Below are positions 18,365 through 30,605 of a DNA stretch of 64,000 bases, piece by piece. The translations under genes and the position numbers were made by a program. Every line of letters begins with the position of its first letter. Positions within the stretch are counted from its first letter, which is position 1. The notes below the pieces were generated by a model that saw only the letters and a program-made list of their open reading frames with translations, did not search any database and was not told where the DNA came from. The stretch is from the NCBI RefSeq assembly GCF_030410485.1, contig NZ_JAUHHC010000001.1, positions 124,001 through 188,000 on the forward strand, in the 5' to 3' direction. The stretch comes from Roseateles violae (GTDB taxonomy: Bacteria; Pseudomonadota; Gammaproteobacteria; Burkholderiales; Burkholderiaceae_C).

Positions 18365-19231
18365 ATGGCCGCGAACGAACCCACCCATCTGAATTGGCAT
18401 GTCCAAACGCTCTGGCAGCAGCTGTCGCCGCTGCTGCCGGGCATCGGCATCGAGGTGCTGGCGCACGCCGAGTCGACCAACACCACCCTGCTCGAGCGCG
18501 TGCGCAGCGAGAGCGTCCATGGCGAGATCCAGCCCTATGGCCGGCGCGCCGACGATCTCAAGCCCTGCCTGCTGATCGCCGAGCACCAGAGCCACGGCCG
18601 CGGCCGCATGGGCCGCGCCTGGCTGTCCAGCCCCGGCGCCTCGCTGACCTTCTCGCTGGGCCTGGCGATGGACCTGGCCGACTGGTCGGGCCTGTCGCTG
18701 GCCATGGGCTGCGCGATCGCCGAGGCGCTGGAACCGCTGCCCGCCGGCCAGGCGCCGCGGCTGCAGCTGAAATGGCCCAATGACCTCTGGCTGGACGAGC
18801 GCAAGCTCGGCGGCATCCTGATCGAGACCGTGCCGGCCGCCGGCCAGCGCATGGCGATCATCGGCGTCGGCCTCAATATCGCGCCGCTGAACAGCAGCGC
18901 CGCGCCGTTCGCGCCGGCCCAGTTCGGCAGCGGCTTTGCCGCGCTGGACGAATTGCTGCCCGGCATCGACGCGCCCGGCGCGCTGGCCCGACTGGCGCCG
19001 GCGCTGGCGCGCGCGCTGCTCGACTTCGGCCGCGGCGGTTTCGCCGCCTGGCGCGAGGCCTATGCGCGGCGAGACCTGACCCTGGGTCGCGCGGTGACCG
19101 CCGGTGCGCTGGAAGGCATCTCGCGCGGCGTCAATGCCCGCGGCGAGCTGCTGCTCGAGCAGCCGGGCGGCGCGCTGCAGACCATCGGCGGCGGCGAGGT
19201 CAGCCTGCGCCTGGCCGACCCGCAAGCCTGA
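18365..19231 (+). CDS. birA: Biotin--[acetyl-CoA-carboxylase] ligase
   Basis: 288 residues. It activates biotin with ATP and transfers it to the biotin carrier of acetyl-CoA carboxylase. The biotin loop is HGRGRMGRAWLSS (GRGRxGR), and KWPNDLWLDERKLGGILIE follows with the catalytic lysine, then IIGVGLNI. The C-terminal SH3-like domain is present. It has no N-terminal helix-turn-helix, so it is a monofunctional ligase rather than a repressor of biotin genes. An insertion is seen before the biotin loop (VHGEIQPYGRRADDLKP). A 14-base gap separates it from the next gene, suggesting one transcript. Type III pantothenate kinase (coaX), often next to birA in related bacteria, is not here. Confidence 0.93.
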   Translation: MAANEPTHLNWHVQTLWQQLSPLLPGIGIEVLAHAESTNTTLLERVRSESVHGEIQPYGRRADDLKPCLLIAEHQSHGRGRMGRAWLSSPGASLTFSLGLAMDLADWSGLSLAMGCAIAEALEPLPAGQAPRLQLKWPNDLWLDERKLGGILIETVPAAGQRMAIIGVGLNIAPLNSSAAPFAPAQFGSGFAALDELLPGIDAPGALARLAPALARALLDFGRGGFAAWREAYARRDLTLGRAVTAGALEGISRGVNARGELLLEQPGGALQTIGGGEVSLRLADPQA

Positions 19232-19245
19232 GGAGCCCGCCGCCG

Positions 19246-20019
19246 ATGCGCGTCCTGTTCATCGCCCTGCTGCTGATCAATGCGCTGTTCTTCGGCTGGA
19301 CGCGCGGCTGGCTCGACGGGGTCGTCGGCATCAAGGCCCGCGGCGACCGCGAGCCCGAGCGCCTCGCCCGCCAGCTGCACCCGGAGAAGATAGAGATCCT
19401 GAGCCCGCAGGCGGCGGCGGCCCTGCGCAAGCCCAGCTGCCTGGCGCTGGGCCCGCTGGGCAGCGACGCGGCGCTGCAGGCGGCGCAGGCGGCGCTGGAA
19501 CGCGCCGGCCTGGCCGGTGGCGCCAGCGTGCACAGCAGCGAGCAGGCCGGCGTCTGGGCGGTGGCGACGATCCGCCTCGGCAGCAAGGACTTCCAGGCCC
19601 GCAAGGAAGAGACCTACAAGAAGCTGCGCATCAATTACGACTATCTGCAGGGTCCGCCGGAGGAGCTGCCGACGCTGCTGCTGAGCCGGCACGACAGCCC
19701 GAAGGCGGCCGAGGCGGCGCTGGAGCAGCTGTCGCAGCGCGCGCTGAAGGGCCTGCGGGTGCTGCAGCTGCAGCCCGCCCAGCGCCAGCACGAGCTGGTC
19801 TACGCGGCGGCCGATGGCGCGCTGCAGGCCAAGCTGAACAATCTGGCCGGCAAGGACCCGGCCCTGGCCGGCGGCTTCAAGCCCTGCGGCCCCGCGCAGG
19901 CGTCCGGCACCGCGGCCTCTTCGGCGACGGCGGCTTCGGCGGCCCCGGCTAGCGCGCCGCCGGCTTCCGCCGCAGCGCCCAGCAGGCCAGGCCCAGCAAG
20001 CCCAGCCACATCGGGCTGA
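19246..20019 (+). CDS. Single-helix-anchored protein, SPOR-like, function unknown
   Basis: 257 residues. One N-terminal membrane helix (VLFIALLLINALFFGWTRGW) leads to a periplasmic region. The core contains KPSCLALGPLGSDAALQAAQAAL, which resembles the start of a SPOR (peptidoglycan-binding) repeat, and a second similar stretch (LLLSRHDSPKAAEAALEQLSQRALKGLRVLQL). The last 50 residues are low-complexity Ala/Ser/Pro. SPOR-domain genes commonly follow birA in Burkholderiales, which supports the call. The 3' end overlaps the convergent S8 protease gene by 71 bases, and the low-complexity tail lies exactly in that overlap. Confidence 0.6.
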   Translation: MRVLFIALLLINALFFGWTRGWLDGVVGIKARGDREPERLARQLHPEKIEILSPQAAAALRKPSCLALGPLGSDAALQAAQAALERAGLAGGASVHSSEQAGVWAVATIRLGSKDFQARKEETYKKLRINYDYLQGPPEELPTLLLSRHDSPKAAEAALEQLSQRALKGLRVLQLQPAQRQHELVYAAADGALQAKLNNLAGKDPALAGGFKPCGPAQASGTAASSATAASAAPASAPPASAAAPSRPGPASPATSG

Positions 20020-21988
20020 AGGCGCCGCCCCCGCCGCCCGAGGATGTCGAGGGCGTGTTGACGACCGGTGCGGCCGCGACGCTGACCGTCGTCGTCGCGC
20101 TGTGGATCACGCCCAGATCGTCGCTCAGCTGCACCTTGACCGTGATCACGCCACCCGCCGTCGGCTGCAGGGTGACGCTGCTGCCGTCGGTGGCCGAGGC
20201 GAAGCCGCCGACGGCGCCACCGCCATCGACCAGGCTCCAGGCGGTGGCGACGACGCTGCGGCCGGCGCCCAGGGTGCTGGCCACCGTCAGGGTGATGGTC
20301 TGGCCGGCCTGGGCGCCGCTGGCCGGGTTGGCCGTGATCGTGATCTGCTCGGTATTGGCCGCCTGCGCGGCCGCCACCGCGGCGGCCGCGTCCAGCATGC
20401 CGGCCCCGCAGGTGCTGGTCGTGCAATAGCACTCGAGCTGCTCGGCCCCGTTCGGCGCCTTGCAGGCCTGCACATCGGCCGTCGAGCCGCTCGTGACGAA
20501 GGGGCGCGCCGTCTTGCGCAAGAGCGCCAGCACCTCGGGCGCCGTCAGCGAGGGCCGCGCCGACAGCATCAGCGCGACCGTGCCGCTGACCAGCGGGGTC
20601 GAGAAGCTGGTGCCCACCGAGACGGCGCCATTGGTATAGGCGTTGTCGGCGGCCACCGGCGTGGTCGAGCCGCTATTGGTCGTGCTGACCATCGGGTACA
20701 GGCAGGCGCCGCTGAGATTGACGCAGTTGCCGCCCGGCGCGGCGATCGAGACCTCGGGGCCGACGCTGGAGAAGCCGACCTTGCTGCCCAGATGGCGCAG
20801 GCCGGCCACCGAGATCACGCCGGGGCAGTTGCCGGGCAGGCCGACCGCCTGGCCGGTGCTGTTGCCGGCCGCGACGACGACGGTGGCGCCCTTGGCGATC
20901 ACCTGGTTGATCGCGTCGCGGTACAGGGTCGCGGTGCTGCCGCTGCTGCAGCTGCCGCTGCCGCCCAGGCTCATATTGAGCACCTGGGCCGGATTCGGAT
21001 TCGACGGCAGGCCGCTGACGGCGATGCCGGCCGCCCATTTCATGCCGGCGATGATGTCGGAGTCATAGCCGCCGCATTTGCCCAGCACGCGCACCGGCAG
21101 GAGCTTGATGCCCCAGCCGACGCCGGCGATGCCGAGGCCGTTGTTGCTGCTGGCGGCGATCAGGCCGGAGACACGGGTGCCATGCCAGGAGCTGTTGCCG
21201 ATGTCCTCGCTGTTGCAGCCCGAGCCCAGATTGCCGGCATTGAGGTCGGCCTGGCTGACCCAGTCGCCCGGGTCGGACGCGTCGGCATCGGCGCGGTCGC
21301 CGTCGTTGGCGGTGGCGACGCCGGCCGAGGTGGTGTAGCCAATCATGTCGTAGCCGCCGACGAACTGGCCGGCCAGGTCCGGGTGGTCCAGGCGCACGCC
21401 GGTGTCGAGCACGGCGACGACGACGCTGGACTTGCCGGTGGTGATGTCCCAGGCGGCCGGCGCATTGATGCTGGAAACGACCTCGCCGCTGGGCGCCTTC
21501 AGATACCACTGGTCGATCACGCGCGAGGAAACGCCGCCGCTGGTCGACATCGGCGCCGGCGTGGCGCCGCCGAACATCGGGTCATTGGGCAGCTGCGTGT
21601 GCTTGCGCAGCTGGTCGACGGCGACCAGCTCGACCTCGCCGTCCTGTGCCAGCCGGCGCGCCAGCGTGGCCGAGTCGAGGCCGGCGGCGGTGATCACCTG
21701 GGTGCGCTCGTCCAGGCTCAGCCCGGCGCGCAGCTGGCGGCCCTGGCGCAGGCCCAGCGCGGTGGCACGGGTCTGCGCGATGTCCAGCACCTCGGCGCGC
21801 GTCATCCGGCGCTGCACCACGCGGGCGCGCACGCTGTCGGCGTCGGCCTTGAAGCGCACGATCACGCGCGCCGTCGGGGCGGCGGTCGCCGCGGCCTGCT
21901 CGGCCTGCTCGGCCGGCGCGGCCCGCCCCGGCAGGGCCAGCAGCAGGCCCGCGGCGACGGTGGCGAGGACGGTGTTCAGGATTCTCAT
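19949..21988 (-). CDS. S8 subtilisin-like protease with GlyGly-CTERM sorting tail
   Basis: 679 residues: signal peptide (MRILNTVLATVAAGLLLALPGRA), inhibitor-like propeptide (RVIVRFKADADSVRARVVQR), then the subtilase domain. The triad is Asp195 (AVLDTGVRLDHPDL), His269 (SSWHGTRVSGLI) and Ser461 (VGTSFSTPLVSG). After the catalytic domain comes an Ig-like region (about 540-645). The tail is Ser/Gly-rich (SGGGGGAFSPMW), one helix (LGLLGLACWAL) and RRK, the GlyGly-CTERM layout recognised by rhombosortase. A rhombosortase gene is at 51796. The protein is therefore likely exported, cut at the glycine tail and released or attached to the surface. The ATG at 21988 starts the signal peptide. Confidence 0.92.
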   Translation of the reverse strand: MRILNTVLATVAAGLLLALPGRAAPAEQAEQAAATAAPTARVIVRFKADADSVRARVVQRRMTRAEVLDIAQTRATALGLRQGRQLRAGLSLDERTQVITAAGLDSATLARRLAQDGEVELVAVDQLRKHTQLPNDPMFGGATPAPMSTSGGVSSRVIDQWYLKAPSGEVVSSINAPAAWDITTGKSSVVVAVLDTGVRLDHPDLAGQFVGGYDMIGYTTSAGVATANDGDRADADASDPGDWVSQADLNAGNLGSGCNSEDIGNSSWHGTRVSGLIAASSNNGLGIAGVGWGIKLLPVRVLGKCGGYDSDIIAGMKWAAGIAVSGLPSNPNPAQVLNMSLGGSGSCSSGSTATLYRDAINQVIAKGATVVVAAGNSTGQAVGLPGNCPGVISVAGLRHLGSKVGFSSVGPEVSIAAPGGNCVNLSGACLYPMVSTTNSGSTTPVAADNAYTNGAVSVGTSFSTPLVSGTVALMLSARPSLTAPEVLALLRKTARPFVTSGSTADVQACKAPNGAEQLECYCTTSTCGAGMLDAAAAVAAAQAANTEQITITANPASGAQAGQTITLTVASTLGAGRSVVATAWSLVDGGGAVGGFASATDGSSVTLQPTAGGVITVKVQLSDDLGVIHSATTTVSVAAAPVVNTPSTSSGGGGGAFSPMWLGLLGLACWALRRKPAAR

Positions 21989-22100
21989 GGGGCTCCGTGG
22001 GGCGGCGTTCGCACAGCGCGTTCGCGCGCAGTGTAGGGTCTGGCGGCGCAGCCCAACGTTAAGAATTGGACATACGCGAGGGCGCGTCTTGGCGCCCCGC

Positions 22101-22131
22101 AAAGAAAAAGGGCCTTGCGTGAGCAAGGCCC
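22101..22131 (-). terminator. Rho-independent terminator of gapA
   Basis: GGGCCTTGC and GCAAGGCCC form a nine-base-pair stem with a four-base loop (22110-22131). Read on the minus strand it is followed by TTTTTCTTT. It lies 45 bases after the gapA stop, before the S8 protease gene. Confidence 0.9.
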
Positions 22132-22176
22132 GATCCCGGCGGCCCCTGCAGGGCCGCATTTGCATTTGTTTACCGT

Positions 22177-24298
<2,122 letters not shown>

Positions 24299-24302
<4 letters not shown>

Positions 24303-25303
24303 AGCTCAATCTTGCCGCAGGGCAAGGTGATGACCATATGGGCCCCGAACAGAGCCTCGTACTGGTCCTTGCTCAATTGCATCGTCAGCGTTTCCAGCCA
24401 GGCGATGAAGGGCTTGCGCGATGGCACGCGGGCGCCGATTTCGGCCACGCCGTTGGCCTGGGCCGGCTGGTACATCGTCCAGCGCAGCTTGAACGGGCAG
24501 GACATCGCGTCCAGATCGAAACTCACCGGCACCTTGTCCACATCCTTGATCGCGCCCAGAAAGGCGACGATGCCCATGTCGCGCAGCGAATAGTCGTTGC
24601 CGCGGGCAGAGCCGGCGTAGTGGAAAGCCTGCTGAATCGCTACCGGTTCCTGCCCCGGCTTCATGCAGGACAGGCGGTATCGCGACACATGGTCCAGCAC
24701 CTCGAGACGGAACTGGCTGGGCCCCGAGTTGTAGACCTCCCTGACCTTGGGCGGCGCATCCGGCGCCTCGAAGCTCATTTCGAGCAGCACATTGCCGCGC
24801 GTGCGCTGGCGGATCAGGGTGCCGGTCTGCTGGGTCTCGAGGAAGGAGAACGGTCCCGGGGTTCGCAGGCAATCCCAGGGATTGAAGGCCGCGGTCTCCT
24901 TGTGAGCGCCTTCGTCGGAGTTGAAGACCAACTCCTGCTCCAGCGCCAGCTGCTGCCCTTCGGCAAGGCAGGGCATGCGGTAGCTCGCCAGATAGATTTC
25001 GGCCTCCTCGACCATCTCCCGGTCGCCGCTCCAGGCCAGGACTTCGACCTTGGGCGCCCGGTCCGGATGGCTGAAGCTCAGCCGGGCCTTGACCGCCCCA
25101 CTGACGCGCAGCTTGTCCGCCCGCTCCGGATACTTCAGCGGCTCCGAGGGTTTGACCAGGCAAGCCGCATATGGAGACAACGGCGGGGAATTTGCCTGCG
25201 CCGCCTGGGCAGGGACCGCGCCCGCCCCGACAAGTCCGGCCAGCAAGGCCCATAGCCGCAAGAGGCGCGCCGCGCCTCGCCCCTGCTCCGTCTTCCACCC
25301 CAT
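24299..25303 (-). CDS. Secreted cysteine-containing protein, paralog of its neighbour
   Basis: 334 residues with an N-terminal export signal (LLRLWALLAGLVGAGAVPAQA). Three modules are visible: LASYRMPCLAEGQQ, VSRYRLSCMKPGQE and AMSCPFKLRWTMYQPAQ. They align in order with the downstream gene ([25 protein letters not shown]), and both end in a similar way ([28 protein letters not shown]). This is a tandem gene duplication with further internal duplication. No enzyme motif. It begins 161 bases after tkt ends and lies downstream of the tkt terminator, so it should have its own promoter. Function unknown. Confidence 0.7.
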
Positions 25304-25410
25304 CGCCCGCTCCCAGCACGCTTGTTATTGACTCGGTCCCTGCCGAGATGGGCCGACTGTAAGCGCCGCGGACCGAGCCGGAGCTCCCTGAGAACCCGAG
25401 CGGGCTGCGA

Positions 25411-25438
25411 CAAATAAAAAGGCCGCCTCGCGGCGGCC
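25411..25438 (-). terminator. Rho-independent terminator of tkt
   Basis: GGCCGCC and GGCGGCC form a seven-base-pair stem with a four-base loop (25421-25438). On the minus strand it is followed by TTTTTATTTG. It lies 26 bases after the tkt stop. Confidence 0.9.
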
Positions 25439-25464
25439 CTTGGCACAGCTGTCTGCGCAGACGC

Positions 25465-27510
25465 TCAGCGCTTGCTCTTCTTCGCCAGCACCGCCTTCAC
25501 CGTGTCCGCCACATTCTCGGCCGTGAAGCCGAAATGCTTGAACAACACATTGGCCGGGGCCGATTCGCCGTAGCTGTCGATGCCGACGACGGCGGCGCAG
25601 CCGTACTTCCACCAGAAGTCCGTCACGCCCATCTCGACGGCGACGCGCGGCAGACCGGCCGGCAGCACCTCGTTCTTGTAGGCCAGGTCCTGGCGGTCGA
25701 AGACATTGGTCGAGGGCATCGAGACGACGCGCACGGCGATGCCGGCGACGGCCAGCTGCTGCTGCGCGTGCAGGGCCAATTGCACCTCGGAGCCGGTGGC
25801 GATGATGACGGCCTGGGCCTTCTTCTTCAGGCCCACCTCGCTCGGCTCGCTCAGCACATAGGCGCCGCGGCTGATCTCGTCGACGACGACCTTTGGCGCG
25901 TAGGGCAGGTTCTGGCGGCTCAGCGCCAGCACGCTGGGACGGGTCGCATTGCCGATCGCCATCGTCCAGGCCACGGCGGTCTCGGTCGTGTCGGCCGGGC
26001 GCCAGACGTCCAGGCCCGGGATCAGGCGCAGCGCAGCCACATGCTCGATCGACTGGTGGGTCGGGCCGTCCTCGCCCAGGCCGATCGAGTCGTGCGTGAA
26101 CACATGGATGACGCGCTGCTTCATCAGCGCGGCCATGCGGATCGCGTTGCGGCTGTAGTCGCTGAAGGTCAGGAAGGTGCCGCCGTAGGGGATGTAGCCG
26201 CCGTGCAGCGCGATGCCGTTCATGATCGCGGCCATGCCGAACTCGCGCACGCCGTAGTTGATGTGGCGGCCGCCATTGGCGCTGCCGTCGGCCTCCAGGC
26301 GGAAGGCCGGCGTGCTCTTGGTGTTGGTCAGGTTGGAGCCGGTCAGGTCGGCCGAGCCGCCGACCAGTTCGGGCAGCGCGGCCGTGAAGGCTTCCAGCGC
26401 GATCTGGCTGGCCTTGCGGGTGGCGACCGTCTCGGCCTTGGTGTGGGCGGCGGCGATCGCGTCGACGGCGGTCTGCGCGTAATTGGCCGGCAGCACGCCA
26501 GCGATGCGGCGGGCGAACTCGGCCGCCAGCTCCGGATGGGCGGTGGCGTAGGCGTCGAAGCGCTCGTCCCAATCGGATTCCAGGCTCGCGCCCTTGGCCT
26601 TGGCGTCCCAGTCGGCATAGGCTTCGGCCGGGATCTGGAAGGGCTCGTGCACCCAGCCCAGCGCGTCGCGGGTCAGGCGGATTTCGTCGACGCCCAGCGG
26701 CTCGCCGTGGGCCTTGGCGGTGTTGGCGCGGTTCGGACTGCCCTTGCCGATATGGGTCTTGGCGATGACTAGGCTGGGCTTGTCGCTGCTCTTCTTGGCC
26801 TGGGCGATGGCGGCGTCGACGGCGTCGACATCATGGCCGTCGACCGGGCCGACGACGTTCCAGCCATAGGCCTCGAAACGCTTGGCCGTGTCGTCGATGA
26901 ACCAGGGCGCGACCTGGCCGTCGATCGAGATGCCGTTGTCGTCGTAGATCGCGACCAGCTTGTTCAGCTTCCAGGCGCCGGCCAGCGCGCAGGCCTCGTG
27001 GCTGATGCCTTCCATCAGGCAGCCGTCGCCCAGGAACACATAGGTGTGGTGATCGACGATCTTGTGCTCTTCGCGGTTGAACTCCTTGGCCAGCATCTTC
27101 TCGGCCAGCGCCAGGCCCACCGCATTGGTGATGCCCTGGCCCAGCGGGCCGGTAGTCGTCTCGACGCCCGGGGTGATGCCGACTTCCGGATGGCCCGGCG
27201 TCTTGCTGTGCAGCTGGCGGAAATTCTTCAGCTCGGCCAGAGGCAGGTCGTAACCCGACAGATGCAGCAGCGCATAGATCAGCATCGAGCCGTGGCCATT
27301 GCTGAGCACGAAGCGGTCGCGATCCGCCCACAGCGGGTTGCTCGGGTTGTGGCGCAGATGCCGGCCCCACAGCGCGACCGCGATATCGGCCATGCCCATC
27401 GGCGCACCCGGATGGCCGGAATTGGCCTGCTGCACGGCGTCCATGGCCAGTGCGCGAATGGCGTTGGCCATCAGGGTGGGGTTCGTTGCTGCTGCGGCGG
27501 TGTCGGCCAT
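25465..27510 (-). CDS. tkt: Transketolase
   Basis: 681 residues, full length. It moves two-carbon units between sugar phosphates with thiamine diphosphate in the cytosol. [13 protein letters not shown] and [13 protein letters not shown] open the cofactor domain. The diphosphate and magnesium motif is [18 protein letters not shown]...YDDN. The second domain has [17 protein letters not shown] with the catalytic glutamate, then [14 protein letters not shown]. The ATG at 27510 matches the usual family start. It has its own terminator. Divergent from the hemerythrin-like gene, with 153 bases between starts. Confidence 0.97.
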   Translation of the reverse strand: MADTAAAATNPTLMANAIRALAMDAVQQANSGHPGAPMGMADIAVALWGRHLRHNPSNPLWADRDRFVLSNGHGSMLIYALLHLSGYDLPLAELKNFRQLHSKTPGHPEVGITPGVETTTGPLGQGITNAVGLALAEKMLAKEFNREEHKIVDHHTYVFLGDGCLMEGISHEACALAGAWKLNKLVAIYDDNGISIDGQVAPWFIDDTAKRFEAYGWNVVGPVDGHDVDAVDAAIAQAKKSSDKPSLVIAKTHIGKGSPNRANTAKAHGEPLGVDEIRLTRDALGWVHEPFQIPAEAYADWDAKAKGASLESDWDERFDAYATAHPELAAEFARRIAGVLPANYAQTAVDAIAAAHTKAETVATRKASQIALEAFTAALPELVGGSADLTGSNLTNTKSTPAFRLEADGSANGGRHINYGVREFGMAAIMNGIALHGGYIPYGGTFLTFSDYSRNAIRMAALMKQRVIHVFTHDSIGLGEDGPTHQSIEHVAALRLIPGLDVWRPADTTETAVAWTMAIGNATRPSVLALSRQNLPYAPKVVVDEISRGAYVLSEPSEVGLKKKAQAVIIATGSEVQLALHAQQQLAVAGIAVRVVSMPSTNVFDRQDLAYKNEVLPAGLPRVAVEMGVTDFWWKYGCAAVVGIDSYGESAPANVLFKHFGFTAENVADTVKAVLAKKSKR

Positions 27511-27663
27511 GGTTGGTGCGGGGCGGAGTTGCGACGGAATCCGGGATTTTACTTGTCCGCCGTCGGCGCCCCGCTTTGACCCAGCGCAAGGCGGCGCGGG
27601 CGGTCTCGGCGCAAGCTGCGCCGGCCCGGGCCTTCCTTCAATCCCCGGGACGGAGCCGTGGCC

Positions 27664-28251
27664 ATGGAACCCAAGACCCTTCAGATCATCCGCGCCGAGC
27701 ATGGCGCGCTGGCGGCGATGCTGCAGACGCTGGCGCTGATGGCGCGCCAGCCGCGGCCCGATTTCGCTGCGCTGCGCGCGATGCTGTTCTATGTGGACGA
27801 GTTCCCCGAGCGCCTGCACCACCCGAAGGAGACCGAGCTGCTGTTCGCACGCCTGCGCGCGCTGGCACCGCAGGCGCGCGAGCTGCTGGACCGGCTCGAC
27901 GCCGACCATGGCCGCGGCGAGCGCGCGGTGCGCGAGCTGCAGCATGCGCTCTTGGCCTATGAGCTGCTCGGCGAAGCGCGCCGGCTCGATTTCGAGGCCA
28001 GGGCGCTGCGCTATGTCGACGGCTACCTGGCCCATATGGCGCTGGAGGAGCGCGAGGTGCTGCCGCTGGCGCGGCGCCTCTTGAAACCGGCCGACTGGGC
28101 CGAGCTGGACGAGGCCTTCGAGGCCAACCGCGATCCGCTGACCGGCCATGCGCCGGATGCCGTCTACCAGGCGCTGTTCACCCGCATCCTGAATCTGGTG
28201 CCGGCGCCGCTGGGCCTGGGCCCGGCGGCGCCGGTCGAACTCAGAAGCTGA
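27664..28251 (+). CDS. Hemerythrin-like domain protein
   Basis: 195 residues, almost all helix. Metal-ligand spacing fits the HHE/hemerythrin family: an early histidine in [38 protein letters not shown], and [13 protein letters not shown]. These proteins bind a di-iron centre and act in oxygen, nitric oxide or iron handling. A GTG six bases upstream is possible, but CGGAG lies at better distance from the ATG at 27664. The last 11 bases overlap the end of the convergent DUF4382 gene. No partner gene suggests a specific role. Confidence 0.85.
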   Translation: MEPKTLQIIRAEHGALAAMLQTLALMARQPRPDFAALRAMLFYVDEFPERLHHPKETELLFARLRALAPQARELLDRLDADHGRGERAVRELQHALLAYELLGEARRLDFEARALRYVDGYLAHMALEEREVLPLARRLLKPADWAELDEAFEANRDPLTGHAPDAVYQALFTRILNLVPAPLGLGPAAPVELRS

Positions 28252-29425
28252 AGTCGATCGGCGGCACGGCCGCGTTGACGTCGATGTCGGCCGTCTTCAG
28301 CACACCGTTGGACGCCGCCTCCAGCCGGTACTTGCCGGCGGCCGTCGCCTCGGGCTGGAAGTTCAGCGCGACCGGATTCGCCACATAGGCCAGCTTCAGC
28401 GGCGCGGCGATCGGCAGGCGCAGGGCATAGGCGCCGCTGTCGGCCAGCACCGGCGCCCAGGCGACCTCGACCGTCGTCGTGCCCAGGGTCTGCAGCGCAC
28501 GCAGCGTCGCCGTGGCCGGGTTGAGCGTGCCGGTGACATCGCGCTCGCTCGAACTCGGCAGCGTGATCGGCAGCGCCGTGCTGTTGACCTCGGTCGGCGT
28601 CGTGGCCACGACCGGCACGCCGGTCATCACCGCCGTCGCGCGGCCGCCGGCGGCCAGCACCAGCTCGTAGCTGCCGGCCGGCAGCGGGTAGAGCACGAAG
28701 CGGCCGTTGGCATCGGGCCAGGTCGCCTTGATCGGCACGCCGCCCTGCTGCACCGAGACGCGGGTGCCGCTGTTCGCGAGGCTGGCGTCGACATAGCCGA
28801 TCACGCGCGCGCCGGCGTCCGACAGGCGCGGCAGCACCGTGATCACCGGCTTCAGGTTGTAGCGGCCCGAGTTGCCGCGCCTGACGACCGATTTGCAGGC
28901 GTCGAAGTCCAGCACGACATCGGCGACCTTGCCGGCCTCGACATCGATCTGCGCGTTCAGCTTGATGCCGCTCTGCTGGCCGCTGGGCGTGTCCAGCGCG
29001 ACGCTGGCGCCGCCGGTCGGCGTGACCGCATTGGCCGGCAGGCCGGCGCCGCCGTTCTCGGCCAGCACCAGGCGCAGCTGGTTGTAGCGGCCGGCCGGCA
29101 GCGGCATCTGGCCCAGCTCCTCCAGCACGCCGTTGGACAGGCTCAGCAGATCGACGCGGCGGGCCGGGTTCAGCACCAGCTCGGACCAGCCGCTGTCGTT
29201 CTCGCCGGCCGTCGCGCTGCCGTGCACGCGCAGCTTCTGCACGGTCACATGGACCGTCTCGTAGCCGCAGGATGGCGCATCGGTCAGCGCCGCGCGCAGC
29301 GTGCCCATCGGCTGCGCCGAGGGGCCGACTTCGACGCCACCGCTCCCGCCGCCGCAGGCGCTCAGGCCCGCCGCCAAGCCCGCCGCGAGCAGCAGACTCC
29401 AGAGCTTCTTGTTCTTGTTCCTCAT
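28241..29425 (-). CDS. DUF4382 lipoprotein with a carboxypeptidase-regulatory-like domain
   Basis: 394 residues. The signal peptide ends in the lipobox LSAC at about residues 21-24, so it is an outer-membrane or periplasmic lipoprotein. The first domain ([29 protein letters not shown] ... RYNQLRLVL) is DUF4382. It is followed by a repeat-type beta domain ([18 protein letters not shown] ... [17 protein letters not shown]) like those found on surface lipoproteins. Role unknown; relatives occur widely in Bacteroidota and Proteobacteria. The start codon follows GAAGG. Its end overlaps the hemerythrin gene by 11 bases. Confidence 0.85.
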   Translation of the reverse strand: MRNKNKKLWSLLLAAGLAAGLSACGGGSGGVEVGPSAQPMGTLRAALTDAPSCGYETVHVTVQKLRVHGSATAGENDSGWSELVLNPARRVDLLSLSNGVLEELGQMPLPAGRYNQLRLVLAENGGAGLPANAVTPTGGASVALDTPSGQQSGIKLNAQIDVEAGKVADVVLDFDACKSVVRRGNSGRYNLKPVITVLPRLSDAGARVIGYVDASLANSGTRVSVQQGGVPIKATWPDANGRFVLYPLPAGSYELVLAAGGRATAVMTGVPVVATTPTEVNSTALPITLPSSSERDVTGTLNPATATLRALQTLGTTTVEVAWAPVLADSGAYALRLPIAAPLKLAYVANPVALNFQPEATAAGKYRLEAASNGVLKTADIDVNAAVPPIDFSF

Positions 29426-29571
29426 GACGGCACCTTCTCATCTTGTTGTGGTGCCGAGGATGGTGAGCGCAGCGCAGACAGCCGCGGTAAGCGCCTGTTG
29501 CAGCGATGACCGGACGTAGCCCGGCCGCAGCGCCGCCCTGCCCGGACGGCGCTGCCCGCGTTTGCGTTTGC

Positions 29572-30552
29572 TTACTTCGCCAGCGGCTTGGTCAGCGCGT
29601 CGATGCGCTCGAGCACCTCCGGCGTCAGCTTGGGCGTCAGCGCCAGCGCGCCGAGGTTGTCCTGCAGCTGCGCGAGCTTGCTGGCGCCGAGGATGACGGT
29701 GGAGACGCGCGGATTGCGGTTGGCCCAGGCGATCGCCAGCTGGGCGACATTGCCGCCCAGCTCGGCGGCGATCTTCTCCAGCTCGGCCACCGCGGCGTTG
29801 CGGGCCGGGTCCTGCAGCTGCTCGCGCATCCAGCTCATCGATTCCAGCGCGCCGCGGCTGCCCGCGGGAATGCCGCTGCGGTACTTGCCGGTCAAGAGGC
29901 CCGAGGCCAGCGGGCTCCAGGTCGTCAGGCCCAGGCCGATGTCCTCGTACAGCCGCGCGTACTCCTGCTCGACCCGCGTGCGGTGGAACAGGTGGTACTG
30001 CGGCTGCTCCATCAGCGGCTTGTGCAGATGGTGCTTGTCGGCGATCTCCCAGGCGGCGCGGATGTCGGCGGCCGACCATTCGCTGGTGCCCCAGTAGAGC
30101 GCCTTGCCCTGGGTGATCATGTCGCTCATCGCGTGCACGGTCTCCTCGATCGGCGTGTGCGGATCGGGGCGATGGCAGTAGACCAGGTCGATGAAGTCCA
30201 GCTGCATGCGCTGGAGCGAGCCGTCGATCGCCTGCATCAGGTACTTGCGGTTCAGCGTGTCCTTGCGGTTGGTCGTGTTGCCGTCCCGCTCCAGGCCCCA
30301 GAAGAACTTGGTCGAGACGACATAGTTCAGGCGCGGCCACTTCAGCGCCTTGAAGGCCTGGCCCATCACGACCTCGCTCTCGCCCAAAGCGTAGACCTCG
30401 GCGTTGTCGAAGAAGTTGACGCCGGCGTCGAAGGCCGCGGCCAGCATCTCGGTCGCCGCCGTGGTGTCGACCTGGTTGTGATAGGTGACCCAGGAGCCCA
30501 GCGACAGCTCGGAAACCTTCAGGCCGCTGCGGCCCAGACGACGGTATTGCAT
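29572..30552 (-). CDS. Aldo/keto reductase, Kv-beta/YghZ type
   Basis: 326 residues. NADPH-dependent carbonyl reductase in a TIM barrel. The catalytic set is visible: Asp49 in FFDNAEVY, Tyr54, Lys82 in VVSTKFFW and His127 in YCHRPDP. The C-terminal cofactor segment is [17 protein letters not shown]. It starts [20 protein letters not shown], and the length and the tryptophan-rich segment [11 protein letters not shown] place it with the K+ channel beta-subunit/YghZ subgroup. The substrate in this host is unknown. The ATG at 30552 follows GAGGA. Divergent from ubiH with only 53 bases between starts. Confidence 0.92.
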   Translation of the reverse strand: MQYRRLGRSGLKVSELSLGSWVTYHNQVDTTAATEMLAAAFDAGVNFFDNAEVYALGESEVVMGQAFKALKWPRLNYVVSTKFFWGLERDGNTTNRKDTLNRKYLMQAIDGSLQRMQLDFIDLVYCHRPDPHTPIEETVHAMSDMITQGKALYWGTSEWSAADIRAAWEIADKHHLHKPLMEQPQYHLFHRTRVEQEYARLYEDIGLGLTTWSPLASGLLTGKYRSGIPAGSRGALESMSWMREQLQDPARNAAVAELEKIAAELGGNVAQLAIAWANRNPRVSTVILGASKLAQLQDNLGALALTPKLTPEVLERIDALTKPLAK

Positions 30553-30591
30553 GGCATCTTCCTCAAGCGAAAGCGCGAGTTTACGCACAGC

Positions 30592-30597
30592 TATAGT
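30592..30597 (+). promoter_or_regulatory. Possible -10 box (TATAGT) directly before ubiH
   Basis: TATAGT lies only 8 bases before the ATG at 30606. Transcription would begin at or just before the start codon, so ubiH may have a leaderless or nearly leaderless mRNA. No good -35 is seen. Confidence 0.35.
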
Positions 30598-30605
30598 TTC
30601 GGCCC

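Noticed and set aside
29528-29554. Hairpin with arms CAGCGCCG and CGGCGCTG after the aldo/keto reductase gene
   Set aside because: Stable stem but no run of T on either strand, so not called a terminator.
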